The notes under the pieces are model-generated. The model saw nothing but the letters and a program-made list of their open reading frames with translations. It was not told the origin of the DNA and did not search any database. From Flagellimonas sp. 389 (GTDB lineage Bacteria > Bacteroidota > Bacteroidia > Flavobacteriales > Flavobacteriaceae), in contig NZ_JAHCMU010000015.1 of the NCBI RefSeq assembly GCF_018449435.1, forward strand, positions 1 to 64,000: DNA of 64,000 bases. Reading direction: 5' to 3'. Of the stretch, positions 34,184 through 40,686 are shown piece by piece. Numbering within the stretch: position 1 is the first letter of the stretch; every line of letters starts with the position of its first letter. The position numbers were made by a program, and so were the translations under genes.

Positions 34184-35260
34184 TTATTTTTTATGCGTTT
34201 CTATCTCATGTAACCAATTTTTTATGGTGTTGAGAAAACCATTGCATCTTTCCCGGGGTAAGCCAGTATCCTGAAATTCATAGAATCCCCCCGTTTTGCA
34301 TTGGAATAAATTATGGTTACAATCTGGAAATGATTTGATGGTCAAATCTATATTCTTGCCTAGTGTATTTTTATATAGGGTCTTGGTTTTTCTCCAATCT
34401 ACATTCTTGTCCTTTTCACCAAACAAAGCCAGTACTGGACAATCTATCGTAGATAAAACCGATTCAAAATCTTCAATATACACTTGCAGTCCTGTTTCCT
34501 CATCAAACCCCGCTTTCATGAAGGTTTTTTGGTATTCATAATATCCCTCTTCTGTGACTTTCCTTCCATTATTGAATCGACTTAGAAAGGAATTCTTCCG
34601 AAGGTTTTTTGTGGCGGTCATATACGTTTCAAAGTCTGCTCCCGAGTGGGTGAGACGATAGTTATTTATGAGTTCATCGCTCAAGATTTGAATCGAATCC
34701 TTTGGAACCCCATTAATTTTTAGGTTTTCTTCGAACAAATAGCTAAAGTTTTCTTTATCATCCACACCGCTAACGGAAATCCAAAATTTGATATCCTTAG
34801 ATTTATTTATGACCAAGGGATTTATCCATCCGGCCCTGCTAATCCCCCATAATCCTATGTGTTCCGAGCCTGGTATTTTTTTTTGTTGGAGCTGCGTAAT
34901 CGCGGCTATAACTTCCAAAACACTGTTTTGAACGGGTTGGTTATAATTAAAGGTGCCGCCACTTTTACCGCACCCCATTTTGTCCCACATATACGTTCCG
35001 TAGCCTGCTTCTAGTATGGTACCTCTTACATCTGCATACCAGTTCTTCTCAACGGCATTGGTTCGTCCAGAACCATGAACAATAAGTACAATACCTTTGG
35101 GATTTACATCTTCAGGAATGTTCAGAATACCATTGAGTTGAATTCCTTCAAATTCAAAATCAAATGATTGTTTATCCGTTTGGGCTTTAGCATTAATTCC
35201 AACTAGCAGTAAGAATAGGGTCAGTATCGTATTTTTCTTTGAAATTTCTAGAATTCTCAT
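34184..35260 (-). CDS. secreted alpha/beta hydrolase
   Basis: A 358-residue protein with a hydrophobic N-terminal segment (NTILTLFLLLVGINAKAQ). Alpha/beta hydrolase features: oxyanion region LIVHGSGRTN, nucleophile elbow GLWGISRAGW with Ser as the likely nucleophile, acid in LFGEKDKNVDW, and His in FPDCNHNLFQ. The cap between about 190 and 270 is helical. It resembles dienelactone-hydrolase or acyl-peptide hydrolase-like esterases in flavobacteria. No substrate can be stated. Confidence 0.85.
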   Translation of the reverse strand: MRILEISKKNTILTLFLLLVGINAKAQTDKQSFDFEFEGIQLNGILNIPEDVNPKGIVLIVHGSGRTNAVEKNWYADVRGTILEAGYGTYMWDKMGCGKSGGTFNYNQPVQNSVLEVIAAITQLQQKKIPGSEHIGLWGISRAGWINPLVINKSKDIKFWISVSGVDDKENFSYLFEENLKINGVPKDSIQILSDELINNYRLTHSGADFETYMTATKNLRKNSFLSRFNNGRKVTEEGYYEYQKTFMKAGFDEETGLQVYIEDFESVLSTIDCPVLALFGEKDKNVDWRKTKTLYKNTLGKNIDLTIKSFPDCNHNLFQCKTGGFYEFQDTGLPRERCNGFLNTIKNWLHEIETHKK

Positions 35261-35329
35261 TAACGGTATTGCATACGGTTATTTTGTCGTTAAGTACCCG
35301 AATATATATAATTAATTGGTATCAGTTTT

Positions 35330-35536
35330 TTAATTTTGAATGATTCGTTTATAGATTATTTCTTCATTTCTATTTACTATTAGGAGTACATCGGTTTTTT
35401 CACTGGTATAAAATTCAGGAGTACTGTTAGTTTTCCATTCGTTTTTTCTTTTTTCAATGGTTGCTGTAGTCCATTTGATTTCGTTCTTAAGGAATTCAAC
35501 CTGTTCCGCCATGGTTTTTAATTCGTCGCTGTCCAA
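35330..35536 (-). CDS. small hypothetical protein (68 aa)
   Basis: A 68-residue frame with a predicted N-terminal helix or coiled coil (LKTMAEQVEFLKNEIKW) and a strand-rich end (TDVLLIVNRNEEIIYKRI). The amphipathic composition suggests a real gene, but nothing in the surroundings supports it beyond its place on the same strand as its neighbours. No family recognised. Confidence 0.4.
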   Translation of the reverse strand: MDSDELKTMAEQVEFLKNEIKWTTATIEKRKNEWKTNSTPEFYTSEKTDVLLIVNRNEEIIYKRIIQN

Positions 35537-35637
35537 TTGGTTCGGTTTATACGGGTGGGAACAAACAATTGCCTAGGACCATTTTGTGGCATCGATTTCA
35601 ATTTTTCTACAGTGGGGTTTAACCGTATCCATACCAA

Positions 35638-35997
35638 TTAGAATGGGGCGTTCTCATTTATCTTTGAAAATAACCATTTGATATCGTCTTCTCTAATTTC
35701 TTCAATGGTATTAAACTTGATACGTTTAGCGTGTTTGCCTTTACCGCTGAATTTCAATCTTTCGTGGTTTATTTCGTCAATATGGTGTACATAGAGCATA
35801 CACGAATCGTTGTTGCCCTCTTGAATTCCACAGAGCACGTTGTTCTTTCCATTACGTGAATAGAGTACCAGTTTTACTTTTGCACCGCCAACTATGTTTT
35901 CCTCAATGGCATCAAAACTGGATTCAATAAGGCCCTTTATTTTGATACCCATCTTTTTGGCATTTGAGCTTTTAAAAATTTGATTGAAGTTGTCCAT
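35638..35997 (-). CDS. hypothetical cytoplasmic protein (119 aa)
   Basis: A 119-residue soluble protein without signal or membrane segment. It begins MDNFNQIFKSSNAKKMGIKI and contains CGIQEGNNDSCMLYVHHIDEI. The pattern of an N-terminal helix, a strand with VKLVLYSRNG and charged C-terminal helices resembles small DUF1801-like proteins, which I mention only as a guess. Confidence 0.6.
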   Translation of the reverse strand: MDNFNQIFKSSNAKKMGIKIKGLIESSFDAIEENIVGGAKVKLVLYSRNGKNNVLCGIQEGNNDSCMLYVHHIDEINHERLKFSGKGKHAKRIKFNTIEEIREDDIKWLFSKINENAPF

Positions 35998-36087
35998 ATC
36001 AGAAAAAAATTATTGGTTCATCCGCTGTTACGGTCAGCTATATAAACCTATCCAAAAAAAGGGTGATATCCAAAGTAAAAAGACAGG

Positions 36088-36618
36088 TTATACTTTATAA
36101 ACTTTGCTGGGAAGGTTTTTCAATAGTTTGGCCTTATCGGTTTTGGTTGCTTTTGACATTTGAAGAATAAACAGCGTCAGTTTAATATCATTTATTTTTT
36201 GAACCTGACCTAAATTAATGTTCAGTTCTTGCGCGCCTATGGCTTCATTTAGTTTTGCCACACCTTTATAAAACCGGCCTTTCTTTTTTGAGGGCTTAAA
36301 TTGTTCATCGACCACCAAACATATAAACCGCTCTCTACCTACGGCAAATGGATAGGCATTTCGTATCAACTCCCAATTGATGAAATCTTGACTGATGCTA
36401 CGGTCAAATATGCCGATTTCATTTAGGATAATCTGTGGTCTTTTGTCGAACAGATTGAAAATACCAACGGGATAGGCGAGTCCAAAGAATGCGATAAGCG
36501 CCCATCCGAACAGGTTGCCGTCCACGAGCATCCAAATGCCCATCGCCACAAAGGGCGTGCATAACAGTAGCAAGCGAACCGCTTTTCGTTTGGATTTATA
36601 GAATTTAATTTCCGTCAT
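36088..36618 (-). CDS. STM3941-like membrane protein
   Basis: A 176-residue protein using ATG 36618 (MTEIKFYKSKRKAVRLL). Two membrane segments near the N-terminus (about 13-60, LLLLCTPFVAMGIWMLVDGN and ALIAFFGLAYPVGIF) are followed by a cytoplasmic domain with LNEIGIFDRSISQDFINWELI. The layout (two helices, then a PH-like domain starting 'I.l...gi.d') fits the family called STM3941. Function unknown. The longer frame to 36675 lacks support. Confidence 0.65.
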   Translation of the reverse strand: MTEIKFYKSKRKAVRLLLLCTPFVAMGIWMLVDGNLFGWALIAFFGLAYPVGIFNLFDKRPQIILNEIGIFDRSISQDFINWELIRNAYPFAVGRERFICLVVDEQFKPSKKKGRFYKGVAKLNEAIGAQELNINLGQVQKINDIKLTLFILQMSKATKTDKAKLLKNLPSKVYKV

Positions 36619-36852
36619 AAAAATGGTTGGAAACGGTTTAGCGTATGTTTTACACAAATTCCACGAAATTGGCACAAATTTTTGGAAAACCGTTTTTTTG
36701 GAATTCGGTTTTATAAATTTTAATGTCTAAAGGGCTTAACTGCGCTTTTCGTTACGACGGGGTTGGACACGAATAACTCGAATTGGCACAAATTTCCTTA
36801 GGAGCCATCTTTAAAACTTAGAACTTAAAACTTAAAACCATTAAGGTTACCC

Positions 36853-37476
36853 TCACTCAACACAATTGCCATTATAAAACGCAACGACCTCACTCACTTT
36901 TCTGAATTCTTTTTGTTCCAATTTTTCTTGGAGTTCTGGGCAGTCGGTAAAGTACTTGTGGAGCACTTTTCGTTTTAGCCCCAGCAATCCTAGGTCTGCC
37001 CGTATAAGAAACTGGTCTTTCTTTTTTTTGAGCAAGGCCTTGGACCATAGGGTGCTGTTTCCTTGATTGAACCATTCCAGTTCGTAGTGGCTTACATTCC
37101 CTTTGCTAATGACCTTTAAAAAAAATTGTGTGCCGTCACTGTAATCTATGTCGTGCCTTGGTTCTGTTAACGTTAGTCCCGATGGTGATTTTTTGCTCAA
37201 CCAAAAACTTTCATAATCAAAACCGTTCCACCTAAAGCCCGAAACCTGTTTCCAGTTGTATTTTTTTGTTTTTCCCTGGGCATCCGTGAGCCGTATCTTT
37301 TTATGGAAACCTCTGTTAACTGCCTTTTCATTAATATAGCCCACTTTACCGTAGAGGGTGTCACCAGTTTGTAGCACCAGATAGTCGTTTTGTTGACCAT
37401 TTTGGGCACTTACGAAGGTATTGGCTGAGAGCAACACCAACATAACGGAGAAAAATAAGGTTTTGGTTTTGCTCAT
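36853..37476 (-). CDS. secreted protein of unknown function
   Basis: A 207-residue protein with a signal peptide (FFSVMLVLLSANTFVSAQ) and a strand-rich N-terminal module (LVLQTGDTLYGKVGYINEK) like that seen in the gene at 30343. Trp- and Tyr-rich middle, a Lys-rich segment (LLKKKKDQFL) and a C-terminal helical tail with two Cys. I know no name for it. It is single on the minus strand. Confidence 0.65.
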   Translation of the reverse strand: MSKTKTLFFSVMLVLLSANTFVSAQNGQQNDYLVLQTGDTLYGKVGYINEKAVNRGFHKKIRLTDAQGKTKKYNWKQVSGFRWNGFDYESFWLSKKSPSGLTLTEPRHDIDYSDGTQFFLKVISKGNVSHYELEWFNQGNSTLWSKALLKKKKDQFLIRADLGLLGLKRKVLHKYFTDCPELQEKLEQKEFRKVSEVVAFYNGNCVE

Positions 37477-37593
37477 ACTTAATTAGAGTGGCTTTAAGAT
37501 TAAATGTCTTAGTTCATGAGAATATTTTTTAGAACCAAAAGTGAGGTGTCATTATCTGTCTTGACTATAGCTATTGCTTATAACAGTTGTTGT

Positions 37594-39177
37594 TTACTCG
37601 TTACTTAATTTCTTTATTTTTTTAAATACAACTTTCGCGCGTTCAGTATAAAACTTATCATAATCATTATTTTCATAAATGTCTTTGTCATTTGGCAATA
37701 AATTGGATTCTAAAATAGTATCAAGATTCGCTTGTGGAATTATATTCTCAAAATAGTCTGAAGGGTCTTTATCGCTAATTAACCTATTCGATGTAGCAGG
37801 TAAAATACAAAAATTTACAGCTTTATTAATTTGGTCATTTGTCAATCTTTTGTTTTTTAAAAAAGCTCGTGGAAATATGTGATGGTATTGTTTTCTGTTA
37901 TATTGGGATAATGCATTACCAACATCTACAATGTCTCCGTTTGCTAAATCTAGAGGTTTTTGTTGGGCTAACAATAATAAAAATGCACGCACAAATGAAT
38001 TAGATTTAGAGAATTTTAAATTTTCTAATTGGGTCAAATTTAAATTCGTTTGGTATTTGTCCAAACCTGAAAAGTTATTCGAAAGTACCAAATCAATAAA
38101 CTCTACATCATCATCCATTTTTTGGTCTGTCGATGCTGAATATCTCGTAGAAAAAGAAGTTCTCCAAAACCATGTTTTCAGACACTCACTTTGGTCAATT
38201 GTAACAGAGTTTGTTCTAGAAAACAGATATGTTAATGGCACGATTTGTTGTACTCTAGGTAGAAAATCATATGATGCGCAATTAAATTGTGTACTTAAAA
38301 AGTCTATAGCCTTTTCAAGGCTTGCCTTAAGCAAATCTATGTTATCTCTTACATCTTGAGGGTTTAATTCTAAAATACTCTTTGTTTTCGTTGTTTGGTT
38401 TATAATTGCACTTATGCATTGAAGCACAACCTTGTTTTTCACGTTACCAAAATTTTTGTCCTCTAAAGTTTCAAAAATATCTTCAAACTTTGCCTTTAGG
38501 TGAAAATCTTCAATCCATGTCCAAGCAATCATTAAATCGAGTGTGGATAGTGGTGTACCAGTGTTATTAACTCTTTCAAAAATAATACCCACTTCCGTTT
38601 TGTCTCGTTTTTTAATAGTTACTAACGGTAACTCATAGTTTTGAAAAAGAGATTGGACTTCAACAACTTTATTTGTTTGTTCCTCACTTAAGTTCTTTTC
38701 TTGAATAAATTTGTTGAAGTTGAAATTATCGAAAATGAGCCTTAATGGTAAATTTATATGTGTATCATTAATATCTGAAGAACTTATAAAAGTGTCTTCA
38801 TTTATGTCATACAATATTTCAAAAATGGAAGGGTCATATTCTTCGTTTTCGACAGTATTTAAATCATAGCAGAATACTCCAAAGATTGAAGTTACGCGTT
38901 GTTGCCCATCCAAAACATAATTTATCGGATAGTCTTCCGTAGGACTTGGTAAGTCGAAACCACCTATGTTTCTTTTAGATGGTAAATCATCCTTTGTTTC
39001 CCACAATAAAATACTGCCGATTGGATAATCTTTTATTATACTATCCAATAGTTCAATAACTTGTTCTTGCTTCCAGACAAATTCTCTTTGAAATGGTGGG
39101 ATTTTGATGTTGCCCTCAATTATTTTGCTTCTTAAGCGGTCGATTTTTATTGAACCTGTAGTAATTTCTCCTTTCAT
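37594..39177 (-). CDS. DUF262/HNH protein, GmrSD-like
   Basis: A 527-residue protein. The N-terminal DUF262 (ParB/Srx-like) domain has IPPFQREFVWKQEQVIELLD (about 22-42) and the nucleotide-binding-type YVLDGQQRVTSIFGV (about 87-100). The C-terminal HNH/DUF1524-type segment is YHHIFPRAFLKNK followed by ILPATSNRLISDKDPSDYF. Proteins with both parts resemble GmrSD, a type IV restriction enzyme that cuts modified phage DNA and uses NTP. No methyltransferase or other defence gene is next to it. The bases in this gene are clearly more AT-rich than its neighbours, suggesting horizontal acquisition. Confidence 0.85.
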   Translation of the reverse strand: MKGEITTGSIKIDRLRSKIIEGNIKIPPFQREFVWKQEQVIELLDSIIKDYPIGSILLWETKDDLPSKRNIGGFDLPSPTEDYPINYVLDGQQRVTSIFGVFCYDLNTVENEEYDPSIFEILYDINEDTFISSSDINDTHINLPLRLIFDNFNFNKFIQEKNLSEEQTNKVVEVQSLFQNYELPLVTIKKRDKTEVGIIFERVNNTGTPLSTLDLMIAWTWIEDFHLKAKFEDIFETLEDKNFGNVKNKVVLQCISAIINQTTKTKSILELNPQDVRDNIDLLKASLEKAIDFLSTQFNCASYDFLPRVQQIVPLTYLFSRTNSVTIDQSECLKTWFWRTSFSTRYSASTDQKMDDDVEFIDLVLSNNFSGLDKYQTNLNLTQLENLKFSKSNSFVRAFLLLLAQQKPLDLANGDIVDVGNALSQYNRKQYHHIFPRAFLKNKRLTNDQINKAVNFCILPATSNRLISDKDPSDYFENIIPQANLDTILESNLLPNDKDIYENNDYDKFYTERAKVVFKKIKKLSNE

Positions 39178-39359
39178 TATTCCTTTTTGTTTTAATTGTG
39201 CCTAGCTAAAAGAGATATGAATTCGTTTATGGGATTTTTATCCAGCGATAACGAAGTTCACGGAATTTTCCTTCAAAAAAAATGAAATTTTATATGAATT
39301 CGTAAGAAGTTGTTAACAAAATCAATTTTCATCTTTCGCAACATATTTTTAAGAAAGCC

Positions 39360-39367
39360 TATATTTG
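39360..39367 (+). promoter_or_regulatory. -7 element upstream of structured RNA candidate
   Basis: TATATTTG (TAnnTTTG). Transcription would start near 39374, just inside the 5' strand of the long stem. The -33 element is not clear (TTTCG at 39334 is farther than usual). Confidence 0.45.
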
Positions 39368-39370
39368 CCT

Positions 39371-39505
39371 TGCTACACTTATCGTATTTATGATGCCTTT
39401 CCAACCTCCTTTGGACTAAAAGTTATGGACAGGCAAAAGGGTGCAAGTCCCTTGACCTTCGAGGCATCGCTTTGATGAGTGTAGCAGTGACCTGTCCTTT
39501 TTTTA
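39371..39505 (+). ncRNA. structured RNA candidate (leader or small RNA), class unknown
   Basis: The segment between the DUF262 and CPxC-protein genes has dense pairing. TGCTACACTTATC (39371) pairs with GATGAGTGTAGCA (39474). GATGCCT (39392) pairs with AGGCATC (39462). AAGGG/CCCTT (39437-39453) closes a 7-base T-loop-like loop TGCAAGT. GGACAGG (39427) pairs with CCTGTCC (39491), which is followed by eight T. The last pairing crosses the first two, so it forms a pseudoknot or an alternative fold, as in a switch between aptamer and terminator. The segment GGCAAAAGGGTGCAAGTCC resembles part of the cobalamin-riboswitch core, but the rest of that motif is missing. Confidence 0.5.
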
Positions 39506-39523
39506 ATTATTTAATCCTTTTTT

Positions 39524-39811
39524 ATGCTACACTCAAAAGGTCAAAAACAATGTCCACACTGTAAAGCGGTCGTGGTGCACAAAGATGCCCAAACCCCCAA
39601 AATTCCCAAACTGCTTACCCCCGCACAGTTACAACTACTAGAATTTACCGATCAGCTCAACGCCCCCGTTTTGGTAAACGCCTTGCAACTGCTGCACGAT
39701 ATGGCGCTGTACCAATCGGACCACGTTATCGATGAGGACGAAAAGAATGCGCTCTTTAGTGCCAAACAGCTTTGGGAACATATTGCGGCCCTTTTAGAGG
39801 TACGAAGTTAG
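39524..39811 (+). CDS. small protein with N-terminal CPxC motif
   Basis: A 95-residue protein starting MLHSKGQKQCPHCKAVVVHKD. CPHC is half of a zinc ribbon; no second Cys pair follows. The remainder is helical (LTPAQLQLLEFTDQL, LQLLHDMALYQSDHVIDEDEK). No family recognised. The gene begins 18 bases after the T-run of the RNA candidate, so it may be under its control. Its GC is higher than that of the DUF262 gene. Confidence 0.65.
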   Translation: MLHSKGQKQCPHCKAVVVHKDAQTPKIPKLLTPAQLQLLEFTDQLNAPVLVNALQLLHDMALYQSDHVIDEDEKNALFSAKQLWEHIAALLEVRS

Positions 39812-39840
39812 AAGTACGGAGTTAGAGGTACGATATTAAG

Positions 39841-39882
39841 AATCAGGAATCAGGAATCAGGAATCAGGAATCAGGAATCAGG
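39841..39882. repeat. 7-base tandem repeat (AATCAGG) x 6
   Basis: Six perfect tandem copies of AATCAGG, directly after a degenerate stretch of related GAAGTTAG/GGAGTTAG-like units from 39812. It lies in the gap after the CPxC gene. Confidence 0.95.
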
Positions 39883-39913
39883 AAACTGGTAACTGAAAAC
39901 TGACAACTGGAAA

Positions 39914-39940
39914 AACACTTCGACAGTCTCAGTGTGACAA
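39914..39940. repeat. REP-like element
   Basis: CACTTCGACAGTCTCAGTGT followed by GACAA. A close copy lies at 40534-40560 and related forms at 30076-30139, 4571 and 2201. Confidence 0.6.
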
Positions 39941-39963
39941 GTTTGGACGTAGGGGTTAGGGCC

Positions 39964-40374
39964 TTACTCCATAACCTCACTAATCTGAACTATAGGTTGA
40001 ATATTGGTGTAGTTTGGAACGTCGCCAACAATTTTTTTCGCGTTTGGAGGAAAAGCGTTTCTATAGTCGGAAAGTTTGTTAAAATATAAATACCCAATGG
40101 CCAAATAGGGAATAGGGTCATCGGCCGTCCTGCCCGATATCCCTTTGTCAATCGTATAGCATTGTAAGGCATCTCCCATTACATGGGCTATCATGGGCAT
40201 GTGCTTGTTGGCGTAATAATCCATATTAAATGTTTTTCCCTCACTGTTAGGATATAGGATGATTACTTTGACCATACCTTTTTTAGCTATAATCGCAGCT
40301 TTTGATGGCGCTTGTTCACAGCTCGACAAAAGCACAATAAGACCAAGGGTCAAAAGTATAATTTTGGTTTTCAT
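39964..40374 (-). CDS. EthD-family lipoprotein
   Basis: A 136-residue lipoprotein (lipobox Cys19, VLLSSCEQAPS). The mature domain is an EthD-like ferredoxin fold (VKVIILYPNSEGKTFNMDYY, ANKHMPMIAHVMGDALQCY). EthD proteins take part in ether degradation or small-molecule binding, and many are dimers. A lipoprotein form is less common. Its upstream (5') region is the gap at 40375-40686. Confidence 0.8.
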   Translation of the reverse strand: MKTKIILLTLGLIVLLSSCEQAPSKAAIIAKKGMVKVIILYPNSEGKTFNMDYYANKHMPMIAHVMGDALQCYTIDKGISGRTADDPIPYLAIGYLYFNKLSDYRNAFPPNAKKIVGDVPNYTNIQPIVQISEVME

Positions 40375-40686
40375 GTTATTGGTTTTAAGAGATTTGAAGA
40401 AAGTTACAACTTTTATGGTGTACTATATGGATGTTGTTATTGGCGGTATGAAATATTATAGGTCAGAGATTAGAGGTTAGAGATCGGAAGTCGGAGGTCA
40501 GAAATCAGGAAACTGACAACTTAGAATTAAAAAAACACTCCGACAGGCTCAGTATGACAGTCATCAAAAATTGATACTTTTAACTATCCAACTATCCAAC
40601 TATCCAACTATCCAACTATCCAACTATCCAACTATCCAACTATCCAACTATCCAACTATCCAAAAATCGAACCATCGAAAAGAAAG
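40375..40686. repeat. 312-base gap with 8-base VNTR (AACTATCC x 10) and REP-like copy
   Basis: The gap contains degenerate AGAGATTAGAGG-like units (about 40464-40500), a REP-like copy (40534-40560), and a perfect array of ten AACTATCC units at 40582-40661 followed by two decayed units. It ends 25 bases from the mutS2 stop. I see no gene in it. Confidence 0.9.

Noticed and set aside
39392-39468. A 77-base segment with a perfect seven-base closing stem (GATGCCT/AGGCATC) and a T-arm-like hairpin, like a tRNA.
   Set aside because: The D and anticodon arms cannot be drawn, eight extra bases lie between the T-like arm and the acceptor strand, and the loop reads TGCAAGT instead of TTCRANN. It is described as part of a structured RNA candidate.
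39421-39505. Similarity to a cobalamin riboswitch (GGCAAAAGGGTGCAAGTCC).
   Set aside because: Only one stretch fits. The B12 box and the GCCACTG part are missing, and the downstream gene has no known link to cobalamin.
39812-40661. A CRISPR array because of the many short repeats.
   Set aside because: Units are only 7 and 8 bases, without spacers, and no cas genes are visible.
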